Part shown: piece by piece, positions 51,166-60,748 of the stretch
Layout: every line of letters starts with the position of its first letter
Position numbering within the stretch: the first letter of the stretch is position 1
Assembly: GCA_040220455.1 (NCBI GenBank)
Contig: JAVJUS010000005.1
Span: forward strand, 1 to 64,000
Length of the DNA stretch: 64,000 nucleotides
Reading direction: 5' to 3'
Origin: JAVJUS01 sp040220455
GTDB lineage: Bacteria; Pseudomonadota; Alphaproteobacteria; DSM-16000; Inquilinaceae
Notes under the pieces: model-generated
The model's database searches: none
Seen by the model: the letters and a program-made list of their open reading frames with translations, nothing else
What the model was told of the DNA's origin: nothing
Position numbers and translations under genes: made by a program

Positions 51166-51554
51166 CCGGACCCGGGCGCCTGACGCTCGCCGTGCTGCCC
51201 GACAGCTTCGCGGTCTGCCGCCTGCCGCCCGGCGACGTCCTGCCCGGCTGGATCGACTGGGCGGCCACCTTCGTCAGCGTCACGCGCTCGGCCGACGAAC
51301 TGTCGGTCGTCTGCCCCGCCGGGCAGGTACCGCCCGACGTCCGCCACGAGCCCGGCTGGCGCGCGCTGAAGGTGGCGGGTCCGCTCGAGCTCGCCATGAC
51401 CGGCGTGATGGCGGACCTGTCGACGGCGCTGGCCGAGGCCGGCGTCGCGCTCTTCGCCGTGTCGAGCTACGACACCGATTACCTCCTGGTGCGCGAGGCC
51501 GACCTGCCGGCCGCCCGCGCCGCACTGGCCGAGCGCCATCGGGTCCAGGGTTAG
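51162..51554 (+). CDS. ACT-domain (CASTOR-type) protein
   Basis: A 130-residue protein of the ACT_7/CASTOR group. LAVLPDSFAVCRLPPGD at the start and the late DLSTALAEAGVALFAVSSYDTDYLLVRE, read in pieces, are its marks. Such small proteins may sense amino acids. It overlaps aroC by ATGA, so it may tie amino-acid status to chorismate supply; that is inference. Confidence 0.8.
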   Translation: MTGPGRLTLAVLPDSFAVCRLPPGDVLPGWIDWAATFVSVTRSADELSVVCPAGQVPPDVRHEPGWRALKVAGPLELAMTGVMADLSTALAEAGVALFAVSSYDTDYLLVREADLPAARAALAERHRVQG

Positions 51555-51644
51555 GCCGCCGACGCGCCCCGATTTACCCGGACGGCCCGATGGGCTATGG
51601 CCGGGCGAGCCGGAACACCGGCTCGACCAAGAGGGGGAACCGCC

Positions 51645-52697
51645 ATGACCGTATTCCGCGCCGAGGGCGCCTGGCGCGCCGCGGACGACCGCTACGACCG
51701 CATCGCCTATGCCCGCTGCGGACGCTCGGGCCTGCTGCTGCCGCCCCTGTCCCTGGGGCTTTGGCACAATTTCGGCGGCGACCGGGGCTTCGAGACCGGG
51801 CGGTCGATCGTGCTGCGCGCCTTCGACCTCGGGATCACCCATTTCGACCTGGCCAACAACTACGGCCCGCCGGCGGGCGCGGCGGAGGAGAATTTCGGCC
51901 GGATGCTCCAGGGCGAGCTGGCCGGGCACCGCGACGAGCTCGTGATCTCGACCAAGGCGGGCTATCGCATGTGGCCGGGGCCCTACGGCGAGTGGGGATC
52001 GCGCAAGTACCTGATGGCGAGCTTGGACCAGAGCCTGAAGCGCATGGGCCTGGACTATGTCGACATCTTCTATTCCCACCGGGTCGATCCGGACACGCCG
52101 CTGGAAGAGACCATGGGCGCGCTCACCGACATCGTGCGCCAGGGCAAGGCGCTCTATGTCGGCATCTCCAGCTATTCCGCGGCGATGACCCGGCGCGCGG
52201 CCGCCCTGCTGGCCGAGGCCGGCACGCCCTGCCTGATCCACCAGCCCTCCTATTCCCTGCTCAACCGCTGGGTCGAGGCGGAGCTGCTCGACACGCTGGG
52301 CGAGCTTGGGATCGGCTGCATCGCCTTCTCCCCGCTCGCCCAGGGCCTGCTGACGAACAAGTACCTGTCGGGCATCCCCGCCGGCTCGCGCGCCGCCGAC
52401 CCGTCGGGCGAGCTTTCGGAAGGCATGCTGAGCGAGGAGACGCTTGAGAAGGTGCGCAACCTGAACGCCATCGCCGAGCGCCGCGGCCAGAGCCTGGCCC
52501 AGATGGCGATCGCCTGGGTCCTGCGCGACCCGCGGGTGACGACGGCGCTGGTCGGCGCCAGCTCGGTGCGCCAGCTAGAGGACAATGTCGCCGCGCTCGA
52601 CAACCGGTCCTTCGGTGATGACGAACTGGCCGAGATCGACCGCTGGGCGACGGACAGCGGCATCAATCTGTGGGCCCGCTCCTCGGCCGTGACCTGA
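51645..52697 (+). CDS. Aldo/keto reductase, YghZ/GpR-type
   Basis: A 350-residue NADPH-dependent reductase of the YghZ (L-glyceraldehyde 3-phosphate reductase) group. ITHFDLANNYGPPAGAAEE carries the catalytic Asp and Tyr, ISTKAGYRMWPGPYGEWG the Lys and a YghZ-type insert, FYSHRVDP the His. The NADPH part has VGASSVRQLEDN. AGAGGGGGAACC precedes the ATG. Confidence 0.9.
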   Translation: MTVFRAEGAWRAADDRYDRIAYARCGRSGLLLPPLSLGLWHNFGGDRGFETGRSIVLRAFDLGITHFDLANNYGPPAGAAEENFGRMLQGELAGHRDELVISTKAGYRMWPGPYGEWGSRKYLMASLDQSLKRMGLDYVDIFYSHRVDPDTPLEETMGALTDIVRQGKALYVGISSYSAAMTRRAAALLAEAGTPCLIHQPSYSLLNRWVEAELLDTLGELGIGCIAFSPLAQGLLTNKYLSGIPAGSRAADPSGELSEGMLSEETLEKVRNLNAIAERRGQSLAQMAIAWVLRDPRVTTALVGASSVRQLEDNVAALDNRSFGDDELAEIDRWATDSGINLWARSSAVT

Positions 52698-52821
52698 CCG
52701 GCCGCGCCGGCGCCGGCGGCCTCCCCCCTGTCGGCGCCGGCGCGCAACCGCTAGAAAGGTCCGTGCGTTCCTCCCCGGCCGGCGCGGCGCCGGCCCGCGA
52801 ACCGATCGGGACCCCTCCGCG

Positions 52822-53415
52822 ATGCCCCAGCCCGACCATGTCATGGCCCTGGCCCTGCCCGACCCCGAGGGCGAGGCGCTCGACGACGATCTCAAGGCCT
52901 ATTACGCCAAGTGCCGCGACAAGCTCGGCCTGGTGCCCAACGTCATCAAGGCCTACAGCCTGCGGCCGAGGAAGCTGCGCGCATTCATCGCCTACTACAA
53001 CGAGCTGATGCTGGGCGAGAGCGGGCTAGCCAAGCTGGAGCGGGAGATGATCGCCGTCGTCGTCTCCTCGGCCAACCGCTGCTACTACTGCCTCGTCGCC
53101 CACGGTCAGGCGGTGCGCGCCCTGTCCGACGATCCGGAGCTGGGCGAGATGCTGGTCATGAACTGGCGTATCGCTGACCTGCCGGCCCGCCAGCGCGCCC
53201 TGCTCGCCTTCGCCTGGAAGCTGACGGTCGAGCCGCACACGGTCGACGAGGCCGACCGAAAAAGCCTGCGCGCGGTGGGGCTGAGCGACGAGGACATCTT
53301 CGATGCCTGCGACGTGGCCGGCTTCTTCAACATGTCGAACCGGGTCGCTTCCGGGGTCGACATGATGCCCAACCCCGACTACCACGCCCGCGACCGTCGG
53401 CCCCGGGAGGGCTGA
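52822..53415 (+). CDS. Peroxidase-related (AhpD-like) protein
   Basis: A 197-residue protein of the carboxymuconolactone decarboxylase/AhpD-like family. The redox motif is CYYCLVAHGQAVR (C-x-x-C with a following His). KLGLVPNVIKAYSLRPRKL and MSNRVASGVDMMPN are typical of the peroxidase-related subfamily. Possibly it reduces organic peroxides; the substrate is not known. Confidence 0.88.
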   Translation: MPQPDHVMALALPDPEGEALDDDLKAYYAKCRDKLGLVPNVIKAYSLRPRKLRAFIAYYNELMLGESGLAKLEREMIAVVVSSANRCYYCLVAHGQAVRALSDDPELGEMLVMNWRIADLPARQRALLAFAWKLTVEPHTVDEADRKSLRAVGLSDEDIFDACDVAGFFNMSNRVASGVDMMPNPDYHARDRRPREG

Positions 53416-53490
53416 CGGCGCGGCGCGGCCGCCTATCGTCGCTCGCAGCCCCCTCCGCATCCGCCGACGCCTTCGAGCTTGGAGCCTGAC

Positions 53491-55254
53491 ATGGGCCGCT
53501 TCATCGTCCGACTGTTCGCCGTCATCGGGGTGATCGCCGTGCTGCTGGTCGCCGGCGCGATCACCGCGGGCACGCTCCTGCTCGACCGGCTGGGCGCGCC
53601 CGAGACGCCGCCGCGCATGGTCCTGGAGCTCGACCTGCGCGGCGGGCTGCCGGCGGGCCCGCCGCCCTCGCCGATCCGGCGGCGCTTCGCCGGCGCGCCG
53701 CCGACCCTGGACGAGACGATCGTCGCCCTGGAGCGCGCGGCCGACGACGATCGGGTCGCCGGCGTCGTCGCACGGTTCGGCGGTGACACCTTCTCCGCCG
53801 CGACGGCCCAGTCCCTGCGCGACGCGATCGCGCGCTTCCGCGAGTCGGGCAAGCCCGCCATTGCGCATGCCGACAGCTTCGGCGAGTTCTCGCCCGGCAC
53901 GATCGCCTACTACGCCGCCAGCGCCTTCGACCGGGTGACGCTCCAGCCCGGCGGCACCGTGGGCATTGTCGGCCTGCGCAGCGAGGTGCCCTTCGCGGCC
54001 GAGGCGCTCGCCGATCTGGGCATCGAGCCCCAGGTCGAGAAGCGTGGCCGCTACAAGACCGCGCCCAACACCGCGACCGAGACCGGGCTGACCCCGGCCC
54101 ATCGCGCCATGCTGGAAAGCGTCGTGAGCGACACCACCGGCCAGATCGTCGCCGGCATCGCCGAATCGCGCGGGCTCGACCGGGGGGAGGTTCGCACGGC
54201 CGTCGACCGCGCGCCGCTGCTGGCCGACGAGGCGGCCTCGGCCGGATTCGTCGACGGGCTGGTCCACTGGCGCGACTTGGTCGACGAGGCGACGGCGCCC
54301 GCCGACGGCGGCCCCACGGCCGAGCGGGTCGACGCGGCCACCTATCTCGCCGTCGCGCCGACGCCCGACGAGCCCGACGCCCGGGTCGGCGTGATCTATG
54401 TCGCCGGGCTGATCGCCGAGGGCGAGGGCGAGTCCGGCGGCGTCGGCCCGACCGTCGCCGGCGCCGACCGGATCGCCGCGGCGCTCGACGAGGCGGCCCG
54501 GCGCGACGGCATCGACGCGGTGATCCTGCGCATCGAGAGCGGCGGCGGCTCGCCCTCGGCCTCGGAGGTTATCCGCCGCGCGGTGGTCGCCACGCGCGAG
54601 GCGGGCAAGCCCGTCATCGTCTCCATGGGCGGCGCGGCGGCGTCGGGCGGCTACTGGATCGCGGTCGACGCCGACACCATTGTCGCCCAGCCGGCGACGC
54701 TCACCGGCTCGATCGGCGTCTTCGCCGGCAAGCCCGTGCTGACCGACTTGCTCGACGACCTGGGCGTGAGCGTCGAGGGTGTGCAGCAGGGCCGCAACGC
54801 CGACCTCTTCTCCCTCACCGTGCCCTATGGCGAGAACCGGGAGCGCGCGGCGGCGATGGTCGACGCGATCTACGACCGGTTCGTGACCCTGGTGGCGGAG
54901 GGCCGCGGACTCGACCGCGCCGCGGTGCTCGAGGTCGCCGAGGGGCGCGTGTGGACCGGCGCCCAGGCGCGCGAGCTGGGCCTGGTGGACCGGCTCGGCG
55001 GCCTCGGCGCGGCGATCGACGCCGCCGGCGAGACGCTCGGCCTCGAGCCCGGCTCGACCATCCTGCCGACGGTCCTGCCGCGCCCGAAATCGCCGGTGGA
55101 GGACCTGATGGAGCTCGCCGGCGGGGTCGTCGCGGCCGCCGCCCATGCCGAGACGATGGGCCGCGTCGCTTCCCTGGTCGAGCGCACGGAGACTTGGCTG
55201 CTGGCCCCCGGTTCGCGCGCCCTGACCATGCCGGAGGCCGGCCTGCCGCGCTGA
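53491..55254 (+). CDS. sppA: Signal peptide peptidase SppA, long form
   Basis: Inner-membrane serine protease that degrades released signal peptides. 587 residues with an N-terminal membrane helix (VRLFAVIGVIAVLLVAGAI). The duplicated fold supplies the Lys of the dyad in KRGRYKTAPNTATE (first half) and the Ser in SMGGAAASGGYWIAVD (second half), the long (67K) architecture. The start 53491 is an ATG 12 bases after an alternative TTG. It precedes ligA by 159 bases. Confidence 0.93.
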   Translation: MGRFIVRLFAVIGVIAVLLVAGAITAGTLLLDRLGAPETPPRMVLELDLRGGLPAGPPPSPIRRRFAGAPPTLDETIVALERAADDDRVAGVVARFGGDTFSAATAQSLRDAIARFRESGKPAIAHADSFGEFSPGTIAYYAASAFDRVTLQPGGTVGIVGLRSEVPFAAEALADLGIEPQVEKRGRYKTAPNTATETGLTPAHRAMLESVVSDTTGQIVAGIAESRGLDRGEVRTAVDRAPLLADEAASAGFVDGLVHWRDLVDEATAPADGGPTAERVDAATYLAVAPTPDEPDARVGVIYVAGLIAEGEGESGGVGPTVAGADRIAAALDEAARRDGIDAVILRIESGGGSPSASEVIRRAVVATREAGKPVIVSMGGAAASGGYWIAVDADTIVAQPATLTGSIGVFAGKPVLTDLLDDLGVSVEGVQQGRNADLFSLTVPYGENRERAAAMVDAIYDRFVTLVAEGRGLDRAAVLEVAEGRVWTGAQARELGLVDRLGGLGAAIDAAGETLGLEPGSTILPTVLPRPKSPVEDLMELAGGVVAAAAHAETMGRVASLVERTETWLLAPGSRALTMPEAGLPR

Positions 55255-55413
55255 CCGACCGGGCGCGCCGCCCGCCGCGCGGTGGAACCGTCCGCCCTGC
55301 CCTCTTGGGCCGGCCGGCGCGCCGGTGTATGAGGAGGCGACGGGCGAGCGTGGGCCGAAACCGCGCCCGTCTCGCCCGCGCCCGCCTCCTTGCCCGACCG
55401 ACTTCCGTCCCAG

Positions 55414-57525
55414 ATGGCCGCCATGACCGACCGTGCCTTGCGCGACATTCCCGTCGACGAGTTGCAGGCCGAGGAGGCGCGCGAGGAGCTGCGCGCGCTC
55501 GCCGAGGAGATCGCCGAGCACGACCGGCACTACTACCAGGAAGACGCGCCGGCGATCGACGACGCGGCCTATGACGCGCTGCGCCGGCGCAACGAGGCGA
55601 TCGAGGCCCGTTTTTCCGAGCTGATCCGCGAGGACAGCCCCTCGGGCCGGGTCGGCGCGGCGCCGTCGGCGGGCTTCGCCAAGGTGCGCCATCGCGTGCC
55701 GATGCTCTCCCTCCAGAACGCCTTCGACGAGGATGAGGTCCGCGAGTTCGTCGCCCGCATTCGCCGCTTCCTCAAGCTGGGCGACGACGACGCGATGCCG
55801 ACGGTGCTGGCCGAGCCGAAGATCGACGGGCTGAGCTGCGCGCTGCGCTACGAGAACGGCCGGCTGGTCCAGGCGGCGACCCGCGGCGACGGCACGGAAG
55901 GCGAAGACGTTACCGCCAATGTCCGCACCATCGAAACGGTGCCCGACCGGCTGCCCGGCGGCGCGCCGGCGGTCGTCGAGGTGCGCGGCGAGGTCTACAT
56001 GACCCGAGGCGCCTTCGCGGAGATGAACGCCGGCCGGGCCGAGCGGGGCGAGGCCGTCTTCGCCAACCCGCGCAACGCCGCCGCCGGCTCGCTGCGCCAG
56101 CTCGACCCCTCGGTCACGGCGAAGCGCCCGCTGCGGTTCTTCGCCTATGCCTGGGGCGAGGTCGCCGAGCCGATCGGCGACAGCGTCAGCCAGATCCGCC
56201 GGCGGTTCCGCCAGTGGGGCTTCGAGCTCAACGAGCCGGCCGTCCTGTGCTCGGATATCGACGCCATGCTGGCCCACTACGCCCATGTCATGGAGGACCG
56301 GGCCGAGCTCGCCTTCGAGATCGACGGCGTGGTCTACAAGGTAGACGACCTGCGCCTGCAGGACCGCCTGGGCTATGTCAGCCGGGCGCCGCGCTGGGCG
56401 ATCGCGCACAAGTTCCCGGCCGAGCGAGCGACCACGGTCTTGAACGACATCGTCATCCAGGTCGGGCGCACCGGGGCGCTGACGCCCGTCGCGGTGCTGG
56501 AGCCGATCACCGTCGGCGGCGTTGTCGTCGCGCGCGCGACCCTGCACAACGAGGACGAGGTCGCGCGCAAGGACATCCGGATCGGCGACACGGTCGTCAT
56601 TCAGCGCGCCGGCGACGTTATCCCCCAGGTGGTCGAGGTGGTCGCCGATCGGCGGCCGGAGGGGGCGGAACCCTTCGCGATGCCCGACCACTGCCGAGAG
56701 TGCGGCAGCCTCGCCGTGCGGCCGGAGGGCGAGGCGGTGCGCCGCTGCACCGGCGGGCTGATCTGCCCGGCCCAGGCGGTCGAGCGACTGCGCCACTTCG
56801 TCAGCCGCGACGCCTTCGATATCGAGGGGCTGGGCGAGAAACTGGTCCGCCAGCTCTGGGACCGGGAGCTGATCCGCCGGCCGGGCGACATCTTCCGCCT
56901 GCGCGACAGGCAGGCGGACGGCGCGGTCGACCTGACGACCTGGGAGGGCTGGGGCCAGAAGTCGGTCGCCAACCTGCTGGCGGCGATCGACGCGCGGCGG
57001 GAGATGCCGCTCGACCGCTTCGTCTTCGCGCTCGGCATCCGCCAGGTCGGCCAGGCGACGGCGCGGCTGCTGGCGCGCCACTACGGCACGATCGAGCAGC
57101 TGCGCGAGAGCCTGACGGCGGCGGCGGATCGGGAGTCGGAGGCGTATAGCGAGCTGGTGGATATCGAGCAGATCGGCCCGTCGGTCGCCGACGACCTGGT
57201 CGCCTTCTTCCAGGAGCCCCACAATATCGAGGTCCTGGACGACCTGCTCGCCGCCGTGACGGTCCGCCCCGTCGAGCCCGTCGGCAGCGTCGACAGCCCG
57301 GTCGCCGGCAAGACGGTCGTCTTCACCGGCACGCTCGAGACCATGAGCCGGTCCGAAGCCAAGGCCCGGGCCGAGACCCTGGGCGCCAAGGTCGCCGGCT
57401 CGGTGTCGAAGAAGACCGACTACGTGGTCGTCGGCGGCGACGCCGGCTCCAAGGCGGCCAAGGCCCGCGAGCTGGGCGTCACCACCCTGACCGAGGAGGA
57501 GTGGCGCGACCTCGCCGGCCTGTGA
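55414..57525 (+). CDS. ligA: NAD-dependent DNA ligase
   Basis: Essential replicative ligase, ~703 residues. The adenylated Lys is in AEPKIDGLSCALRY. RGEVYM, GVVYKVDDL and FPAE-ATTVLNDI blocks follow. The zinc finger has CRECG and RRCTGGLICPAQ. HhH repeats and a C-terminal BRCT domain (KTVVFTGTLETMSRSEAK) end the protein. An ATG at 55423 would shorten it by three residues; neither start has a strong Shine-Dalgarno. Confidence 0.97.
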   Translation: MAAMTDRALRDIPVDELQAEEAREELRALAEEIAEHDRHYYQEDAPAIDDAAYDALRRRNEAIEARFSELIREDSPSGRVGAAPSAGFAKVRHRVPMLSLQNAFDEDEVREFVARIRRFLKLGDDDAMPTVLAEPKIDGLSCALRYENGRLVQAATRGDGTEGEDVTANVRTIETVPDRLPGGAPAVVEVRGEVYMTRGAFAEMNAGRAERGEAVFANPRNAAAGSLRQLDPSVTAKRPLRFFAYAWGEVAEPIGDSVSQIRRRFRQWGFELNEPAVLCSDIDAMLAHYAHVMEDRAELAFEIDGVVYKVDDLRLQDRLGYVSRAPRWAIAHKFPAERATTVLNDIVIQVGRTGALTPVAVLEPITVGGVVVARATLHNEDEVARKDIRIGDTVVIQRAGDVIPQVVEVVADRRPEGAEPFAMPDHCRECGSLAVRPEGEAVRRCTGGLICPAQAVERLRHFVSRDAFDIEGLGEKLVRQLWDRELIRRPGDIFRLRDRQADGAVDLTTWEGWGQKSVANLLAAIDARREMPLDRFVFALGIRQVGQATARLLARHYGTIEQLRESLTAAADRESEAYSELVDIEQIGPSVADDLVAFFQEPHNIEVLDDLLAAVTVRPVEPVGSVDSPVAGKTVVFTGTLETMSRSEAKARAETLGAKVAGSVSKKTDYVVVGGDAGSKAAKARELGVTTLTEEEWRDLAGL

Positions 57526-57546
57526 GGACGACCGGGCGCGACCGCC

Positions 57547-58014
57547 CTACCCGGCCGCGCCGCGCAGGATGTCCAGGATCAGCCCCGTCGCCGTCTCGAT
57601 CAGGATGACGTCGCGGTCGACGACGATGCGCTCGGTCCCGCGCCGGGGTGGCAAACGGTGGAGCAGGTCGCCCGGCAGGGCGCGGCGCTGCAGGCCCGGC
57701 GGCAGCGAGCCGCCCTCGACGAGCTGGCGCTCGAGGCCCGGCGGCAGCCGGTCCTTCTTGGCCAGGCCGGGCGGCAGGCCGCTGCGCCCGTTCCCCTGGC
57801 CGCGGCCACGCCCGCGGTTGTCGCGATAGCCGCCATGATTTCGGTAGTAGTCGCGGATCACCTGGCGCTCGTATTCCGTCAGCACGCGTTCGGCGATCGC
57901 GCCGAGGGTCTCCGTCACCGACTCCTGGGCCGTCGCGGCGCCCGCCGGCGCGAGAGCCAGCAGCGGCAGCGCCAGCAGGGCGCCCGCGAGGGGGCAGCGC
58001 AGGCATGAGATCAT
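57547..58014 (-). CDS. Exported CigR/RcnB-like protein
   Basis: A 155-residue periplasmic protein. A signal peptide is followed by YERQVIRDYYRNHGGY, a basic Gly/Arg stretch (RGRGRGQGNGRSG), then repeated LPPGL units (residues ~80, 92, 103). The last segment IVVDRDVILIETATGLILDIL is shared by CigR/RcnB-like proteins. The LPPGL repeat is diagnostic of this group. Role unknown (CigR is an anti-virulence regulator in Salmonella). It converges on ligA. Confidence 0.78.
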   Translation of the reverse strand: MISCLRCPLAGALLALPLLALAPAGAATAQESVTETLGAIAERVLTEYERQVIRDYYRNHGGYRDNRGRGRGQGNGRSGLPPGLAKKDRLPPGLERQLVEGGSLPPGLQRRALPGDLLHRLPPRRGTERIVVDRDVILIETATGLILDILRGAAG

Positions 58015-58230
58015 CTCGCCCGTATCCTTCTCCTTCGACCGGTCGGCCGTCCGGACCCGCCGACACCGTCTTACCCCCGATACGGCCGAGCCCCCGTGGC
58101 TATTCCATGACGGGCTTGGCGCATCGGCGGCCACGCCACACAATCGGACGGGCGCCGACACACGGACCCGCGCCGGCGGATTCATGCCGTGGGCTGGCTT
58201 GCCTCCGCAGCAGGAAGATGGACAGACGCC

Positions 58231-58551
58231 ATGGCTTGGGTCGTTCTCGTGGTCGCCGGGCTGTTCGAGGTGGGCTGGGCGGTGGGGCTGAAATACACGC
58301 AGGGCTTCACGCGGCTCTGGCCGACGCTGGGTACCGTCGTCGCCATGGTCGCGAGCTTCTGGCTGCTCGCACTGGCCCTGCGGACCCTGCCGCTGGGCAC
58401 CGCCTACGCGGTGTGGACGGGCATCGGCACCGTCGGCACGGCGATCCTCGGCATGGTCCTGTTCTCGGAGTCGACGGACGTCCTGCGCATCCTGTGCATC
58501 GCCCTGATCGTCACCGGGATCGTCGGCCTCAAGCTCGTCACGCCCGGCTGA
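58231..58551 (+). CDS. sugE: SMR-family efflux protein, SugE/Gdx-like
   Basis: A 106-residue four-helix membrane protein of the small multidrug resistance family. AWVVLVVAGLFEVGWAVGLK with Glu13 is the conserved first helix, and GLKYTQGFTRLWPT marks SugE/Gdx (guanidinium exporters) rather than EmrE. GTAYAVWTGIGTVGTAILG is the second signature. Start 58231 leaves the usual short N-terminus. Upstream sequence has two ACGG motifs but not a convincing guanidine riboswitch. Confidence 0.9.
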   Translation: MAWVVLVVAGLFEVGWAVGLKYTQGFTRLWPTLGTVVAMVASFWLLALALRTLPLGTAYAVWTGIGTVGTAILGMVLFSESTDVLRILCIALIVTGIVGLKLVTPG

Positions 58552-58561
58552 GGCCCGGCCG

Positions 58562-59017
58562 ATGACCGCGCCCGCCTCGCCTGCTCGGCCCGCCTCCACT
58601 CCCCCGAGATCGCCGGCGCCCGTGCGCGTCGACGGCCTGGAAACGGCCCTGACGGCCGCCCGGGTGGCGGTGCTGGTCGGCCGGCGGGACCTGGCGCTGG
58701 CGAGCCCGGCGGGCGGCGGGCTGTCGGGCGGCGGCGGCTGGTGGGCGGCCCTGCTCGCCCGGGTCCGGGCGGCCGAGCCGGAGCTGACCGTCACCGGTCT
58801 GCTCGACTGCCTCGACAGCGCCGGCGCGGCCCTGGCGGCGCTGCGGGCGGGATGCGAGGATATCGTCTTCGACGGGCCGGAGCCGGTCGCCGAGCGCCTC
58901 GCCGCCGTGGCCGAGGCCGTTGGCGCGCGTCTGCACCGGGGGCCCGTGGCGGTCTTCGACCCGGCCGGCAGCCGGGACCCGCGCGCGGCGCTGGCCGCCC
59001 ATCTGCGCGAGCCGTGA
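58562..59017 (+). CDS. Conserved hypothetical protein
   Basis: A 151-residue soluble alpha/beta protein with no motif I recognise. The first ~20 residues are Pro/Ala/Ser-rich. The rest alternates strands and helices (VRVDGLETALTAARVAVLVG, LLDCLDSAGAALAALRAG, ARLHRGPVAVFDPAG). It lies 10 bases after sugE and 117 before fba on the same strand. Confidence 0.55.
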   Translation: MTAPASPARPASTPPRSPAPVRVDGLETALTAARVAVLVGRRDLALASPAGGGLSGGGGWWAALLARVRAAEPELTVTGLLDCLDSAGAALAALRAGCEDIVFDGPEPVAERLAAVAEAVGARLHRGPVAVFDPAGSRDPRAALAAHLREP

Positions 59018-59134
59018 CCACGGGCGGCGCGCCCGGCTCCGCCCCTCGCCCAGCCCCGTTGCAATCCCCCGGTGCGTGGTTTATCGCTACCGCCCACAAA
59101 ATCCGGGCGTCCGATAGAGGCAGGAGAAACGCCG

Positions 59135-60064
59135 ATGAGGATCAACCAGCGCGTCCGCCGCATTCTGGCCGACTATGGCAGCGAGCCGCCGGGCGTCATC
59201 GGCAATCTGGCGCAGATGCTCATGAACGGCCGCCTGGGCGGCACCGGCCGGATGATCATCCTGCCGGTCGACCAGGGGATCGAGCACGGGCCGGCCCGCA
59301 GCTTCGCGGTCAATCCGGACGGCTACGACCCGCTCTACCACCACAAGCTGGCGATCGACGCCGGGCTCAACGCCTATGCCGCGCCGCTGGGCCAGCTCGC
59401 GACCAGCGCGCCGCATTTCCCGGGCCAGATCCCGACGATCCTCAAGCTCAATCACGCCAACAGCCTGTCGCGCCTGAAGGAGGACGCCGACCAGGCGGTT
59501 TTCGCCTCGGTCGAGGATGCGCTCCGGCTCGGCTGCTCGGCGATCGGCTTCACGATCTATCCCGGCTCCGACCAGTGCTACGAGCAGATGGAGGAGATCG
59601 CCGAGCTGATCCGCGAGGCGCGGTCGGTCGGCCTGCCTTCGGTCGTCTGGTCCTACCCGCGCGGCGGCGACGTCTCCAAGGAAGGCGAGACGGCGATGGA
59701 CGTGGTCGCCTACGGCGCGGCGCTCGCCGCCCAGCTCGGCGCCCATGTCATCAAGGTCAAGCTGCCGAGCGACGTGCTCGAGCAGGCCGAGGCGCGCAAG
59801 GAGTTCGAGGCCGCGAAGATCCCGATCTCGACCCAGGCCGAGCGCGTGGCCGAGGTCATGCGCTCCTGCTTCAACGGCCGGCGCATCGTCGTCTTCTCGG
59901 GCGGCGCGCAGAAGGGCACGGACTCGGTGCTCGACGACGCGCGCGCGATCCGCGACGGCGGCGGCAACGGCTCGATCATCGGGCGCAACGCCTTCCGCCG
60001 CCCGCATGACGAGGCGATGGCCCTGTTCGACACGCTGGTGCGCATCTTCCAGGGCAAGGAATAG
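59135..60064 (+). CDS. Class I fructose-bisphosphate aldolase, DhnA-type
   Basis: 309 residues. Cleaves fructose 1,6-bisphosphate by a Schiff base. GRMIILPVDQGIEHGPARSF is the N-terminal hallmark; CSAIGFTIYPGSDQ and HVIKVKLPSD hold the expected lysines, and IVVFSGGAQKGTDSV the phosphate loop. AGGAGAAAC is 4 bases upstream of the ATG. Followed after 20 bases by a ThiE-like gene. Confidence 0.93.
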   Translation: MRINQRVRRILADYGSEPPGVIGNLAQMLMNGRLGGTGRMIILPVDQGIEHGPARSFAVNPDGYDPLYHHKLAIDAGLNAYAAPLGQLATSAPHFPGQIPTILKLNHANSLSRLKEDADQAVFASVEDALRLGCSAIGFTIYPGSDQCYEQMEEIAELIREARSVGLPSVVWSYPRGGDVSKEGETAMDVVAYGAALAAQLGAHVIKVKLPSDVLEQAEARKEFEAAKIPISTQAERVAEVMRSCFNGRRIVVFSGGAQKGTDSVLDDARAIRDGGGNGSIIGRNAFRRPHDEAMALFDTLVRIFQGKE

Positions 60065-60084
60065 CGCCCGGCCGCCCCGACGCC

Positions 60085-60741
60085 ATGGCCGCTCCGGCCT
60101 TCTACCTGCGCACGCCGCCGGCGCTGGAGCCGGACTCCTTCGCCGGCCGGCTCGCCGCGGTGCTCGACGCGCCGCTCGAGGCCGGGGCGGTGGAGGCGGT
60201 GCTGCTGTGCCGTGCCAGCGTGCCGGAGAACGAGGCGGCCGCCCGCGCCGCGATCGACCGGCTGCGCCCGATCGTCCAGGACCGGGGCGTGGCCTTCCTG
60301 CTCGAGGACCGGCCCGACCTCGCCGCCACCACCGGTTGCGACGGCGTGGAATCGAGCGCCGAGGGCCCCGGCTACCGCGCCTGCCGCAAGGCGGTCGGAG
60401 ACGGGGCCAGCGTCGGCGTCGTCTGCGGGTCGAGCCGCCACGACGCCATGGTCGCCGGCGAAAACGGCGCCGACTACATCGCCTTCGGCCCGGCGCATGA
60501 CGACGGGGAGGAGGCGCTGGCCGAGGCACTCGGCCTGATCGCCTGGTGGGCGGAGATGATGGAGCTGCCCTCGGTCGCCCTCGGTCCGGTCGACGCCGCC
60601 ACGGCCCCGCGCTACGCCGCGGCCGGCGCCGATTTTCTGGCGCTCGACCGGCCGGTCTGGGACCATCCCGACGGCCCCGCCGCCGGCCTCGCCGCGATCG
60701 CGGCCGCCGTGGCGCGGGCGGAAGACGCCGCCGGATCCTGA
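60085..60741 (+). CDS. ThiE/TenI-like TIM-barrel protein, degenerate active site
   Basis: A 218-residue protein matching thiamine phosphate synthase in outline: FYLRTPP start, DGVESSAEGPGYRACR near the middle, SVGVVCGSSRHDAMVAGENG and GADYIAFGP. Residues needed for catalysis in ThiE are changed: the GxHLGQxD segment reads DGVESSAEG and the GPxFxTxTK loop reads GPAHDDGEE. It is more likely a TenI-like or diverged paralogue than an active ThiE. It follows fba closely and converges on the esterase gene. Confidence 0.78.
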   Translation: MAAPAFYLRTPPALEPDSFAGRLAAVLDAPLEAGAVEAVLLCRASVPENEAAARAAIDRLRPIVQDRGVAFLLEDRPDLAATTGCDGVESSAEGPGYRACRKAVGDGASVGVVCGSSRHDAMVAGENGADYIAFGPAHDDGEEALAEALGLIAWWAEMMELPSVALGPVDAATAPRYAAAGADFLALDRPVWDHPDGPAAGLAAIAAAVARAEDAAGS

Positions 60742-60748
60742 CCGGCCA

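Noticed and set aside
53026..57222. A 1398-codon frame on the minus strand across sppA and ligA
   Set aside because: A shadow of two clear genes on the plus strand; no start context or motif.
58060..58230. Possible guanidine-II (mini-ykkC) riboswitch before the SugE-like gene
   Set aside because: Two ACGG motifs occur about 40 bases apart, but the flanking bases do not form clean matching stems with four-base ACGR loops.
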